From Flaccisagitta enflata (Eukaryota > Chaetognatha > Sagittoidea > Aphragmophora): a stretch of 64,000 nucleotides of DNA. The stretch covers positions 107,880,001-107,944,000 of the forward strand of contig OZ231126.1 in the NCBI GenBank assembly GCA_965153355.1, in the 5' to 3' direction. The notes beneath the pieces are model-generated. The model did no database searches, was not told the DNA's origin, and saw only the letters and a list, made by a program, of their open reading frames with translations. Each line of letters starts with the position of its first letter. Positions within the stretch are counted from its first letter, which is position 1. Of this stretch, positions 1-12,317 are shown in pieces. A program made the position numbers and the translations under genes.

Positions 1-565
1 AACGAACATTTCACGGTGGCGGGTTGAACGCAATCCGCGATCATCATCGACTTCGATCGGACTTGAATTCACTTCCGGCGACGGGCGATTCCTTCTCGAC
101 CGTGGCGCTTACATTTTACAAACTTTCGTTCGACTACACTTTACAATCGGAATAGCGCATGCGGTCACTCGATTATCTACATCGATCATGGCACTAACAA
201 CTAACAAACTTCCCATCTGACTACCGCTGACTAACTATTTTGTGCCCACGATCACCATCGACGAAACTCTACGTGAGTTGATACTACGGAAGAATCAGTT
301 TGAAATTGTCCCACCCCCCCCACCCAATGTGCACACCTGAAACTTACTAACACCAGAAACAAACAAACTCTAGTAGGTGCACATTTATAATTGAACAAGA
401 ATGAGCAGAGGAGCTCAGTGAAGCCGTCGACAGAAACATCCCTCAAGATTCTTACTACAGTGTTTTCCATTTCAAATGTATGACATAAAAATAACCAAAA
501 CCAGGCTTCAAGACTATGTTATAGTTTTTTCCCCAAATTGGCATAAAAATATTTTGATTTGATTC
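1..565. other. Non-coding stretch before a putative LTR
   Basis: No convincing gene is visible. If the element at 566-1336 is a 3' LTR, this stretch would be the last part of its internal region, but no retroelement protein domain can be read in any frame here. Confidence 0.4.
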
Positions 566-1336
566 AAAAACGGGGGGAGTGTCATGAAGCAAGGTTTTGG
601 CCATGTCTTATTGATATTGATTCATTTGGTTTGTATATATATTTGGTTTGGTTCATATTTCAGGTAGGTATTTGATTATTTCTAATCCTTTCTTTGCAGG
701 TTTGATTATTTAGATTTCGGTATTTTGATGATTATTTTGATGTCTTTTGTCTGTCTGAACTGTCTTTATGTCTGTCCCATTTGATTATTGTCTGTCCGAA
801 TAGATTTATTCTCTGTTTAGTCTCAGTTTACTCGTGTCCTTTGCCTTAGTTTGCATTACTTACGGCAGGCCTTTTGTTTACGGTAGACTTGAGCGTACCT
901 TTTGTTTAAGTGATTTTGGCGGCGGAATTCAGCGCCCTCTCTGGGTCACTTTTGGAACTAATCTTGAGCCGCCAAAATCTCTTCCTCTTTATTCATTCAC
1001 GCACGACGCTCCTGCGAATTTATTGCTAAAATCTTTGCTCTTGAATATTGATGGTTGGATATATACTTGCCAATATTTGACCTTGCCTGGAATATTGGAT
1101 ACATTTTTTGACCGTCTCAGCGCATAACCAAGGTAATATTAGCCTCTTTTACATATTTTGTAGTATTTAGAGCATTCTGTCTAGTTAAATGTCTCCCGTT
1201 TTAGTCTCTGTCTAACCATATTTCATTATCTGTTTCTTGTAGTTTTAACTACTTCGTTGGTGACCTGATGCAATAAAGAACATTTGGACTTGATCACTGT
1301 ATATTGTCATTAGAAGTCTTCAGCGAGCAGTCAACA
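566..1336 (+). mobile_element. Putative polypurine tract and 3' LTR of a retrotransposon
   Basis: A purine run (AAAAACGGGGGGAG, 566-579) is followed at once by TGTCATGAAG, the kind of junction seen where a polypurine tract meets an LTR starting with TG. About 690 bp later there is an AATAAA signal (1272-1277), and about 60 bp after that a CA (1335-1336) that could end the LTR. That gives an LTR of about 757 bp. The partner LTR would lie left of the window, so neither LTR identity nor a target-site duplication can be checked. An open frame of 97 codons inside it (834-1127) looks like chance. Confidence 0.45.
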
Positions 1337-1410
1337 ACTTCGCGCATACGCAAAAGCTAGAGCATAATAGGGCATAGAAATCTGCGGAATATACTCCGCG
1401 ACAAGCCACG

Positions 1411-2370
1411 CTCACCTTCTAAAGGCAAACATATAACACATAGTATTTCGAGGCCAAAGTCAGTAAGGTTTATTCCTTAATAGCCTCTATGCAAACATAG
1501 AAAAAAATGGACTCTCTGAAATGTATAATATGTAACGATAAGTTAGAGTTTTTAAAAAAATTGATTACTCAGCATAGTTTCATATTTATACAATGTCAAC
1601 GATACATGTAAGAATATACTGTTAATTATTTCATTGGCCTTAAAACAAAAATTTACTCTTTTTACTAAAAATTATTGTTAAACTTCAAAATGTAGGAAAA
1701 AAAAACGATATAAAAGCGACATTTCATTACATTTTACACAATCCTCACATAGACGACAATATGCAAATGAGACTAAACTGTCAGTGAAACACACAATAAA
1801 AATACTCGGTAAAAATGAACCACGCCGAATAAAACAAACAGGGCCAAATACACCAGTGACATGCGACATATGGATTGTCTAAAAAGCTCACCTTCTAAAG
1901 GCAAACATATAACATACAGTATTTCGGGGCCAAAGTCAGTAAGGTTTATTCCTTAATGGCCTCTATGCAAACATAGGGAAGGTTCTCAGTTGTTTTCATA
2001 TGCACGATGAGTTGGCTGAGTTAGATAGTAGGGTTTTTAAAAAAATTCATTACTCAGCATAGTTTCATATTTATACAATGTCAACGATACACGTAAGAAT
2101 ATACTATTAACTATTTCATTGACCTTAAAACAAAAATTTACTCTTTTTACTAAAAATTGTTGTTAAACTTCAAAATGTAGGAAAAAAAATGATATAAGAT
2201 CGACATTACCTTACATTTTACACAATCATTACATAGACGACAATATGCAAATGAGATTAAACTGTCAGTAAAACACACAATAAAAATACTCGATAAAAAT
2301 GAACCACGCCGAATAAAACAACAGGGCCAAATAAAACAATGACATGCGACATATGGATTGTCCAAAAAAA
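1411..2370. repeat. Two-copy tandem duplication, period 476 bp
   Basis: The segment starting CTCACCTTCTAAAGGCAAAC at 1411 recurs at 1887 and runs in parallel to about 2370. Both copies share the block ending GCGACATATGGATTGTC. They differ by scattered substitutions and small indels, so the duplication is not brand new. No protein is supported: the similar 63- and 71-codon minus-strand frames in the two copies are simply the duplicated DNA. Confidence 0.85.
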
Positions 2371-2511
2371 AGTGTCACCGACTGACGGACAAAAATGCCA
2401 AAGAATCAAAAACTGGCCTTTACAGTCGCTTATGGCTTTAAAACTAGATGTTATCCAAAATTGAAATTATGAGCTTCTCTTAGAATTCGAATTTGACGAG
2501 AAGCGAAACAT

Positions 2512-4444
2512 TCATTCACCATCTGTCAGTCCTTCCAATTCTGGCAAAGGAGGAAATGCGACGCGGATTTCTGGGTGTTGTCCGTTGAAGAAGGACACGT
2601 GCCTAGGAAGTCCAGGACCATCGCGCGTCAGAGATGAGGCGTTGACAATCACATGTTGAGGACTTGGCTGAGAAGGAACGGATGCGCGCCTGCCCAGCGA
2701 ATTTCGTCCACCAACAGCCCCGTCAGCTGCATCCGAACCATTCCATCCATGTGGAGGAAGGGCAGGTCGAGGAGGAGCCATGGATCGATCACGTGGATGG
2801 CGATGACCAGCAGCGTTGTCGTTATCCCATCGGCCATCAGCGCCATTTAACCCCCCGATAGCACCCCTCGCATTTGAAGGGGGAGGATGCGGACGCGGAG
2901 GAGCGTTGGAGCGATCGTGGGGTAGGTGATGTGCAGCAAATTCGTCCGGCTTCCGGTCCTCAAATCCACCCGTAGCCGCGTCAACTCCATCCAGAGGAGG
3001 AGGCGGGGGAGGAAGAGGATGAGTGGGTGACGGAGGAGGAGACGCCGGAGGAGGAAGAGGCACCGGAGGAAGAGGAGAAGCTGGAGGAGGAGGTGAGGCC
3101 GGGGGTAAGTCCACACAGGATGCCTCATCGGGCGCTCCAGCATGGGCGCACGAGGCGTCCTCTACAAATGGATTCGAATTGACGTAATGCGCCGAGGCGA
3201 CTCCCAAATCCGCCTCTAGGTCCTCATGATCACTTCCGGGGATGGACGATAAGCTTTGATACACGCGGTGGTCCCGAACGTCATCCGTGTTGAACATAAA
3301 CAATTTGGTTTGGGACGAGCGTTCCACTTTCTTCTTCTCAGCGCCTAAAATTCATTAAAAAGTATGAAACATCAACTTGACTTAAATATGCATACAGTTG
3401 AACCCCGCTATAACAGTTCCACTTTCAAGCACAGAAATAGGATTACCTGTCTGAATAGGAGCATTTTGCTCAACGTCAACATCCATATTTCGATTCATTT
3501 GAACGTTCGTTTGAATATGGTTGACGTCGACTTCCAAATTCAATACGTTCGTGTGGATGATGTTGACCGCAGCCACCACCCCGTTCAAGGTACCACGAAG
3601 GTCGGCTAGCTGCAGGAGGCTTTCACGAAGCTGCACTCTTCCGTAACCTTATCATGAAATAAAAAGAGTCATCACGACCATGTCATGTCATATACCAACC
3701 GACCAACCAACCGACCGACCGACCGACCGACTGACCAACCATGCAAACGACCGACGGACCAACGGACCGACATAGCACGCTTACCAATTCTCCCGATGAG
3801 TTGTGTCCAACCGACCGACCGACCGACTAACTTACCAACCATGCAAACGACCGACGGACCAACGGACCGACATAGCACACTTACCAATTCTCCCGATGAG
3901 TTGTATCCTTGTTTCAATGAGGGTAACCAAAACCACGACCAACGCCACCGCCAAGAGGACATTCAGCGCCACATTTATCTCCTTCAGCCCCAAAAAATTG
4001 GCGACGTCCACGTTCAGGCCTAAATAAACAACATTATGAAATACACAAAATGAAATGCGAAAAAGACAAAAACAAAAACAAGGATAAAAACAAGAACAAT
4101 AACAAAGAGCGTCTCGACGGATGGACGGACGGACCATAACAGACGGACAAACGGTCTGCTGTCATTATACCTGTTGAGTTTCCGAAATGGTGAATTTTTT
4201 CTCCATTGTTTGTTCCATTTGAACTGGCATGGGGAGAATTCGTGCTTAGACCATTTCCATGAACGGGCAAAAGCGGCGATTCGATGGTCGCCTCCACTTC
4301 CGGTTTACTTGTCACCGCATTGACGAAAACTGTTGTAAGAGTTTCATTGAATATTTCCACCGTTTGAACATTGTCAGGTATCACTTTGGGGGCAGGTGTG
4401 ACCTTCGGCTCCCCCAAAATCACCCACTGATCATCATCACCCAT
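2512..4444 (-). CDS. Four-exon gene, 480-aa single-pass membrane protein with proline-rich tail
   Basis: Exons on the minus strand: 4444-4171, 4019-3885, 3647-3447 and 3344-2512. All acceptors are AG and all donors are GT, all three introns are phase 1, and the total of 1443 nt closes exactly on a stop (480 aa). The ATG at 4444 opens an acidic, extracellular-looking N-terminus (MGDDDQWVILGEPKV) with several N-x-S/T sites. Exon 2 encodes a hydrophobic helix (ALNVLLAVALVVVLVTLI) suited to a membrane segment. Exon 3 is an amphipathic, coiled-coil-like stretch rich in N, V and D. Exon 4 is proline-rich (PPPPASPLPPVPLPPP region, about 3000-3115) and ends in a short hydrophobic/acidic tail. I recognise no family and assign no function. 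The exact phase agreement across four exons makes it a real or recently real gene; the start could still be preceded by 5' UTR exons. Confidence 0.7.
3664..3884. repeat. CCGA-rich intron with a 100-bp duplication copying an exon end and donor
   Basis: Within intron 2 of the membrane-protein gene, ATGCAAACGACCGACGGACC occurs at 3741 and again at 3841. The duplicated unit includes the last bases of exon 2 and its GTAAG donor, so a decoy copy of the splice donor lies about 100 bp into the intron. Short (CCGA)n and (CCAA)n runs flank it. Confidence 0.75.
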
Positions 4445-4764
4445 TTTTCCCGAGTTTCTAATTTATCCCTTGAAATTTTCTATTCGAAAAAAAAGTATAT
4501 CTATTGCTGACCAACGAAGACCGGGAGTGAATGAAACAAAAATTCATTTCATGCTTGGGCTCAGCCCTTTTCTATGCATTCTAATACGCGCATCTAAAAC
4601 AATAACAATTGGTCTTCTCATACGTAGTTATATCCTTACTAGTCAGTCGTGAGTCCTTTCATTCCTTATCAGTGACTCTAAGTCAAAAACCAAAGTCACT
4701 GAACTCAGCGGGAATCCGTTTCGACTCCAAATCTGAAATGACAAATGGGAAAATGAAAAGGGAA
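4445..4764. other. Upstream region of the membrane-protein gene
   Basis: This lies 5' of the minus-strand ATG at 4444. No clear TATA box or further exon is visible. Confidence 0.3.
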
Positions 4765-7700
4765 AAAGTCTTAGCAAGGGTAAAACAACTCACCAGTAGC
4801 AGCTCACCACTTTTTTTGGAAATATCTTAGGACAACACACCTGCTACTAGGTGTTGGCATCTCACCAAACCGGCTACCATCTCACCATTTTCTATCCAAA
4901 ACACTTGGTACAGATTAACCCTGCTACCATCTCACCAAACCGGCTACCATCTCACCATTTTTCTCAAGAAAGACTAAATATACATATAACCTGCTACCAT
5001 CTCACCAAACCAGCTACCATCTCACCATTTTTTATCAAAAACACTTGGTGCAGACTAACCCTGCTACCATCTCACCAAACCGGCTACCATCTCACCATTT
5101 TTGGTCAAAAACACTTGCTACACATGTAACCTGCTACCATCTCACCAAAACGGCTACCATCTCACCATTTTTCTTCAGAAAGGCTGAATACACATGTAAC
5201 CTGCTACCATCTCACCAAACCAGCTACCATCTCACCATTTTCTATCAAAAACACTTGGTACAGATTAACCCTACTACCATCTCACCAAACCGGCTACCAT
5301 CTCACCATTTTTGGTCAAAAACACTTGCTACACATGTAACCTGCTACCATCTCACCAAAACGGCTACCATCTCACCATTTTTCTTCAGAAAGGCTGAATA
5401 CACATGTAACCTGCTACCATCTCACCAAACCAGCTACCATCTCACCATTTTCTATCAAAAACACTTGGTACAGATTAACCCTGCTACCATCTCACCAAAC
5501 CGGCTACCATCTCACCATTTTTGGTCAAAAACACTTGCTACACATGTAACCTGCTACCATCTCACCAAACCGGCTACCATCTCACCATTTTTCTCCAAAA
5601 AGGCTGAATTTATATGAACCCTGCTACCATCTCACCAAACCGGCTACCATCTCACCATTTTTGGTCAGAAACACTTGCTACACATGTAACCTGCTCCCAT
5701 CTCACCAAACCGGCTACCATCTCACCATTTTTCTTCAGAAAGGCTGAATACATATGTAACCTGCTACCATCTCACCAAACCAGCTACCATCTCACCATTT
5801 TCTATCAAAAACACTTGGTACAGATTAACCCTGCTACCATCTCACCAAACCGGCTACCATCTCACCATTTTTGGTCAAAAACACTTGCTACACATGTAAC
5901 CTGCTACCATCTCACCAAACCGGCTACCATCTCACCATTTTTGGTCAAAAACACTAGGTACAGACTAACCCTGCTACCATATCACCAAACCGGCTACCAT
6001 CTCACCATCTTTGGTCAGAAACACTTGCTACACATGTAACCTGCTCCCATCTCACCAAACCGGCTACCATCTCACCATTTTTGGTCAAAAACACTAGGTA
6101 CAGACTAACCCTGCTACCATCTCACCAAACCGGCTACCATCTCACCATTTTCTATCAAAAACACTTGGTACAGATTAACCCTGCTACCATCTCACCAAAC
6201 CGGCTACCATCTCACCATTTTTGGTCAAAAACACTTGCTACACATGTAACCTGCTACCATCTCACCAAACCGGCTACCATCTCACCATTTTTCTCCAGAA
6301 AGATTGAATACACATGTATCCTGCTAATATCTTACCAAACCGGCTACCATCTCACCATTTTTGGTCAAAAACACTTGGTACAGACTAACCCTGCTACCAT
6401 CTCACCAAACCGGCTACCATCTCACCATTTTTCTCCAGAAAGATTGAATACACATGTATCCTGCTAATATCTTACCAAACCGGCTACCATCTCACCATTT
6501 TCTATCAAAAACACTTGGTACAGAATAACTCTGCTACCATCTCACCAAACCGGTTACCATCTCACCATTTATCTCCAGAAACACTGAATTCACATGAACC
6601 CTGCTACCATCTCACCAAACCAGCTACCATCTCACCATTTTTCTCAAAAAAGACTGAACATACATGAAACCTGCTACCATCTCACAAAACCGGCTACCAT
6701 CTCACCATTTTTCTCCAGCAAGGCTGAATACACATGTCACCTGCTGCCATCTCACCAAACCAGCTACCATCTCACCATTTTTATCCTGAAAAACTGATTT
6801 CCTATGAACCCTGCTACCATCTCACCAAACCGGCTACCATCTCACCATTTTCTATCAAAAAGGCTGAATTTATATGAACCCTGCTACCATCTCACCAAAC
6901 CGGCTACCATCTCACCATTTATCTCAAGAAAGGATGAATACACATGTATCCTGCTACCATCTCACCAAACCGGCTTCCATCTCACCATTTTCAATCAAAA
7001 ACACTTGGTACGGACTAACCCTGTTACCATCTCACCAAACCGGCTACCATCTCACCATTTTTGGTCAAAAACACTTTCTACACATGTAACCTGCTACCAT
7101 CTCACCAAACCGGCTACCATCTCACCATTTTCTATCAAAAACAATTGATACAGATTAACCCTGCTACCATCTCACCAAACCGGCTACCATCTCACCATTT
7201 TTGGTCAAAAACACTTGCTACACATGTCACCTGCTACCATCTCACCAAACCGGCTACCATCTCACCATTTTTGGTCAAAAACAATTGGTACAGATTAACC
7301 CTGCTACCATCTCACCAAACCGGCTACCATCTCACCATTTTTCTACAGAAAGGATGATTTTACATGAACCCTGCTACCATCTCACCAAACCGGCTGCCAT
7401 CTCACCATTTATGGTAAAAGTAACATGGTACAAATCTTACCTGCTACCATCTCACCAAACCAGCTACCATCTCACCATTTTTCTCCAAAAAGGATGAATA
7501 TACATGTCACCTGCTGCCATCTCACCAAACCAGCTACCATCTCACCATTTTTCTCCAAAAAGGCTGAATTTATATGAACCCTGCTACCATCTCACCAAAC
7601 CGGCTACCATCTCACCATTTTTCTCCAGAAAGACTGAATTCACATGAACCCTGCTACCATCTCACCAAACCGGCTACCATCTCACCATTTTTCCCCAAAA

Positions 7701-7833
7701 AGGATGATTTCACATGTATCCTGCTACCATCTCACCAAACCGGCTACCATCTCACCATTTTTGGTAAAAGGTACATGGTACAGATCTGACCTGCTACCAT
7801 CTCACCAAACCGGCTACCATCTCACCATTTTTG
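4765..7833 (+). repeat. 70-bp satellite array 1, about 43 units, with unique head
   Basis: CTGCTACCAT recurs every 70 bp without slippage from 4921 to 7791. Each unit has a conserved 38-bp part with two copies of GCTACCATCTCACCA and a 32-bp variable part that comes in a few recurring types (GGTCAAAAACACTTGCTACA, CTATCAAAAACACTTGGTAC, CTTCAGAAAGGCTGAATACA). Around 5100-5600 three types alternate in a 210-bp higher-order unit. The head (about 4765-4860, with AACTCACCAGTAGCAGCTCA and CACCTGCTACTAGGTGTTGG) is shared, inverted, with the array near 39.8-41.9 kb. Because 70 is not a multiple of 3 and the unit has few stops, long open frames run through it; I do not regard them as genes. Confidence 0.95.
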
Positions 7834-7888
7834 GTACTTATCTTACTTGAGGAGGAAGTTGCCAAAGTTTCTCCAAATTGATTTGTAG

Positions 7889-8187
7889 TTCTCTTCTTCT
7901 TCTTCCTTTTTCTTCTTCTTCTTCATCATCTTTCTCTGCATCTTCTTTTCCTTGTTTTTCTTCTTTAATCTCATTTTCTCTTCTTCTTCCTCTTCTTCTT
8001 CTTTTTCTTCTTCATCTCCCTCTTCTGCTTTGTTTTCTTCTTCTTCTTCTTCTTCTTCTTCTTCTTCTTCTTCTTCTTCTTCTTCTTCTTCTTCTTCTTC
8101 TTCTTCTTCTTCTTCTTTCTTCTTTTTCTTCTTCTTCCTTTTCTTCTTCTTCTTCTTCTTCTTCTTCTTCTTCTTCTTCTTCTTCTT

Positions 8188-8218
<31 letters not shown>

Positions 8219-8395
8219 TTATTCTTCTTCTTCTTCTTCTTCTTCTTCTTCTTCTTCTGCTTCTCTTCTTCTTCTTCATCTTCTTTTTCTTCTTCTTCTT
8301 CTTTTTCTTCTTCTTCTTCTTTTTTCCTCCCTTTTTCTTCCTCATTTCTTCCTTCTTCTTGTTTTTCTTTCTTTTTCTTTTTGATTTTTTTCCAT
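7889..8395. repeat. (TTC)n microsatellite, about 500 bp
   Basis: Nearly pure TTC/CTT triplets with a few TTTTTC, TTATTA and TCATCT interruptions. The complement encodes long Lys/Glu runs, which are translation of the repeat and not a protein gene. Polypurine/polypyrimidine mirror DNA of this length can form triplexes. Confidence 0.97.
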
Positions 8396-8689
8396 ATTTT
8401 TTCTTCCTTTTTTTTTTCAAGCACAAAAACGATAATAAATGAAAATCTCCAAAATAAAACCAAATAAAACTCAAGAAAAGGCCTAGAAAAAGCTGAGGTA
8501 GAGAGATATTCCTGATGAAAAGGATATGTGCTGCTATAATAAGCAGCGCCTTGAAATATAAACAACAATGTTGAGTATATGTATATTTTTTTAACAAGAA
8601 AACTGCCACAACATTTAATCAATGTTACAAATCAAATAATGTTGAGTAATGAATAAGTACCCATTGAACTAACACCTTGCTAACGAAAA
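8396..8689. other. A/T-rich spacer
   Basis: No gene or repeat end recognised between the TTC array and the next mobile element. Confidence 0.3.
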
Positions 8690-9565
8690 AGGCTACTCCA
8701 GTTGCATGCAGGTCAGCAGGGGCGGTATTTAAGGTCACCTAAGCATAGGGGCAAAAGCAGAGAGGTCTAAGAATAGGAAAAGCAAGGCTGGATATACGGC
8801 TACCCCAGTCATGTGTGGGTGGGCAGAGGTTGTATTTGAGGTCATATGATCATTTGGATAGGATCAGATGGTTCAAAGAACGCAAAAAAACTGAAAAACT
8901 ACAAGTCAAGTGTGACAGACGGACCGTTGGATGGATAAATAGATGCACGGACACATGGACGGACAGATGGACAGACAGATGGATGGATGGATGGATGGAC
9001 GGACTGATGGATGGACGGATGGACAGATGGATGGACAGATGGACAGATGGACAGATGGACAGATGGAATGATGGACAGACAGACGGACAGACATACGGAT
9101 GGATGGACAGATGGACGAATAGACAAATGAACAGACAGACAGACGGATGGACGGACAAGGGACGGACAGATGGACGGATGGATGGATGGACGGACAAGGG
9201 TCGGACCGACGGACGGACAGATGGACAGACGGATGGACAGACGGACTGATGGACGGATGGAAGGATGGATGGATGGATGGATGGATGGATGGATTGATGG
9301 ATGGATGGATGGATGGATGGAAGGACAGATGGATGGATGGACGGGAAACAGACCAATGGACAGATGGATGGACGTACGGATGGACAAACAGATGGATGGA
9401 TAGATGGATGGATGAACGAATGGATGGATGGATGGATGGACTGACAGACTGATGGACCAACTGACCAACCGACAAAACCGGTAGCACACATAGCACACAA
9501 CTAAAATTGAAAAAGTGAAATGTGACAGATGAATGGTGTAGATTCTCTTAGCACGCGACTAAAAA
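8690..9565 (+). mobile_element. Family A element with (GGAT/GGAC)n core, next to a truncated second copy
   Basis: A truncated left end (GGCTACTCCAGTTGCATGCA, from 8690) is followed by a complete element. Its left end is CAAGGCTGGATATACGGC at 8783, then the subterminal CCCCAGTCATGTG, the conserved ATTTGAGGTCA and CAAAGAACGCAAAAA blocks, and a core of about 540 bp of TGGA/CGGA repeats. Its right end is TAGCACGCGACTAAAAA (ends 9565). The core encodes [11 protein letters not shown]-type peptides in several frames; these are repeat translations. Confidence 0.8.
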
Positions 9566-10594
9566 GATAATGAAAGAAAAGTAAGGTGATGGCACTGTGC
9601 ATCCATGAACCCAGCTTCTTGATTCAAAGAATGTACTTAAAAATAAGATATGGCAAAAATCGATCCCATGTATCTTCTATTTCCATGAGTAGTTGCACTG
9701 ATGAAGAATTCGCCATGTGATTTTTTCTCTTTTCTTTTCTTTTTTTGTTGTCAAATAACGAAAATTGATTTCATCATCCAACCTTGTGATTGTTTCTTCA
9801 ATGTCCTGACGAGCAAGGCTGCAAAAGAATGATTTTCATTGCATTCGAACAATACAAAGAAGCTGGAACAAGATATTTACTAGAAAAAGAGCCCCGCTCT
9901 AAAAGACCCGCCCACTATAATGGATGTCACTTATAATGGATGCCACTTATAATGGAAAAAAGTTTATGGTCCCTTCAACTTCTCTCTTCCTATATCCTAT
10001 TTACTGATAAAAGATAAAATTTGTAACTCCTTGAAATCCGTGAGATCTGGGTTTGACTGTATTTTGTTAGATGCCAGTGATCAAATTATTGTTATTGGAA
10101 CAAGGCTAAAAGTCAAAATAAAAGAACTAAGAAAAAATAAGAGGTTGCTCTTAAGAACCGAATGGTAAGTTGATTTGGCGTTCAACTTTTTTGAGCATGG
10201 AGCGTGGTTTTCTAGCTTCTGTTTGAAGCTCTTTTTTAATTTAAACGCATTTTTTGAGTAGAATTTTTGACTCATAGCTAAGAAGCAAAAAACGATCCCT
10301 GTTGCAAGCCGTAAGTTATGTTTATATCTAACTTACTTTGACATTGTAGAGTCTTTTTTTGATATTCCATAGACAAACATTTCATAAAGGAGGACCTCCA
10401 TATCTTCATGGCTTGTGCAGAAATAGAGGCTTTTGTATAAATCAATCCATAAACCCCTATCTCTGTCATTGTTTTTGAAGAACGTTTTGATATAACAATT
10501 CATCACAGCGTGTATGTAGTGAGTATAATCTGTATAAGATCAAGAAAAAAGGCTGGATAGATCACCAAAATCAGTGAGAGACAGGCCATATTTT

Positions 10595-10600
<6 letters not shown>
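9566..10600. other. Gene-free stretch with a possible short DNA-transposon relic
   Basis: No coding signal. About 9885-10065 resembles a decayed mobile element: CCGCTCTAAAAGACCCGCC near the left, a repeated CACTTATAATGGATG, and GGGTTTGACTGTATT at the right. This reading is weak. Confidence 0.3.

Positions 10601-10603
<3 letters not shown>

Positions 10604-10645
<42 letters not shown>
10604..10645. repeat. (GA)n microsatellite
   Basis: About 21 GA dinucleotides. Confidence 0.95.
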
Positions 10646-10648
<3 letters not shown>

Positions 10649-10856
10649 CAATTTGATAATGAATGCCCCTCCCCTCCTCTATGTATATTTTTTTACCAAT
10701 TTTCATGAAGCATCTAGGCAACTGTTCTTCGGAACGATCCCCATGGAGGATATCAGAAATTGTATTCTGATAGGTTGTCATTGATGTGTTGTTGAAAATT
10801 TCTGGGATTTCAATAGAAGTTTTTATGATTTTTTTATTGGTATGTAGGATTCAATT

Positions 10857-11053
10857 AAAACAAGGCCGGATACACAGCTACCGAAGTCTCATGTAAGTGG
10901 GCTGGAGCCACATTTGAGGTCCCCAGACCATTTGGGCAGGAGCCGTGAGGTCAAAGAAATAAAATCATAAACAAAAGTAAAGTGTGACCAACCGACCAAC
11001 CGACCAACTGACGGACAAAGCGGGTTCTAGAGTCGCGTGCACGCGATTAAAAA
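10857..11053 (+). mobile_element. Family A element, short full-length copy
   Basis: The left end AACAAGGCCGGATACACAGC and the right end GAGTCGCGTGCACGCGATTAA bracket about 197 bp. Inside are the GGGCAGGAGC block, the CAAAGAAATAAAATC region and a short (CCAACCGA)n core. This is one of the shortest complete copies and useful for defining the family. Confidence 0.85.
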
Positions 11054-11796
11054 GCACATTTGATATTCTTTTTCTGGCCCTAATGTTTGTCCTCTAAATG
11101 TACTTTCCCAATATTTCTTATAAAAGCAATGATAGAAATCTACTGATAACCAAGGAAAATCAGGGCAGAATGTAACTTTCCCAAATTCATCATGATTAGA
11201 AATTTCAACTGAGGTTTGTCAAATTTCTTTCCTATTCATACCTATGCATGGTTGAAAAATGACCAGGGACATATCGGTTATGACTTGATACGGTGCCACT
11301 TTTTTTTTGTGATGAGTTGCTGTATGGTCACGGAGATATCTCACATCTTCAAAAAATTTGCTGAGGCAGTCCTTAAAAGACTTCTTATCATGTTTTTCCA
11401 GAAGGAAATAGAATATTGGAATAACTCCTTCCCCAATTACAGAAAGGGGCATTGCTCCAACGTAGAGATACCTAATAACAAGGATGAGATTTGGTAGTAT
11501 CAGTGAAACAAAATTGTATTATCACCAACAATCTAACAACATGTGGTTCAAAGCGGCCACCTACCATTCCTTTTTTCCTTGAAACTGTTGTATCTTCAAA
11601 CCAGTGGCATCAATCATGAGTGGTAATTCCTTAGAGAATTGGAAAGAATACAACTTATTTGAAAAATGGGAAAATTTGAAAAAAAAGGAACTTTTTTATT
11701 TTTACGCGAAATTTTCTAAGGTTATTGCTTCTTTTGTTTTTTCTTAATCTCTTGTTGTCTCAATATCTATAACCCGTAAAGGATGAGACCTTTGTC
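11054..11796. other. Gene-free stretch
   Basis: A 93-codon frame on one strand and a 77-codon frame on the other overlap here (11216-11497) without splice context or a recognisable motif. I see no supported gene. Confidence 0.3.
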
Positions 11797-11822
11797 TGTG
11801 TATTTGTGTGTGTGTGTGTGTA

Positions 11823-11902
<80 letters not shown>
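11797..11902. repeat. (TG)n microsatellite
   Basis: About 50 TG dinucleotides with two TATT interruptions near its start. Confidence 0.95.
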
Positions 11903-11904
<2 letters not shown>

Positions 11905-12013
11905 TGGCGTTTTTGAGCCTTTTGAGCTAACTGCTCCTGCCCAGATGCCTACATGACCTTCTCCAGCACTGCTCCTCCCATCCCGCACGCAAAAAGGGTA
12001 GCAGTGTGTCTTG
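11903..12013 (-). mobile_element. Remnant of the left arm of a family A element
   Basis: GGCGTTTTTGAGCCTTTTGA, CTCCTGCCCAGATGCC, ACCTTCTCCAGCACTGCTCC and CCCGCACGC occur in the order and spacing of the left arm seen complete at 16190-16300. The terminal GGCCTTGTT is lost. Confidence 0.7.
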
Positions 12014-12092
12014 TTTGTTTGTCTCTTTATCTCCTTGTCTCCTTGACTCTTTTTCTCTGTTGGTTTATTGGTCAGTCGGTCTGTCGGTTTTT

Positions 12093-12119
12093 CTGCCTGT
12101 CTCTCTCTCTCTCTCTCTC

Positions 12120-12183
<64 letters not shown>
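12093..12183. repeat. (TC)n microsatellite
   Basis: About 45 TC dinucleotides with one CACTC interruption. The Ser/Leu peptides it encodes are not genes. Confidence 0.95.
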
Positions 12184-12186
<3 letters not shown>

Positions 12187-12317
12187 TTAGTCACCCTCAC
12201 ATCATTTTTTTCAAGGTAAAAAGAAAGTGCATCATTGTTGTACAAAAGTATCATTCCATCTTTTATTTCCATCCGCTGGATCACTCCTGGAATAAACAAA
12301 AAATGTTGTTAGGATCT

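Noticed and set aside
4765-7833. CRISPR-like look of the 70-bp array (38-bp constant part, 32-bp variable part)
   Set aside because: The variable parts recur in a few types, the genome is eukaryotic with spliced genes, and there are no cas genes. It is a satellite.
4851-7850. Long open frames in the satellite arrays (up to 190 codons), also at 39979-41782 on the other strand
   Set aside because: They follow from a 70-bp unit with few stops, give the same peptide in rotating frames, and have no start or splice context of their own.
7843-8622. Lys/Glu-rich and Ser/Phe-rich frames of up to 259 codons
   Set aside because: Direct translation of the (TTC)n microsatellite.
8815-9500. [11 protein letters not shown]- and DGWMDGQ-type frames on both strands
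   Set aside because: Translation of the GGAT/GGAC core of a mobile element.
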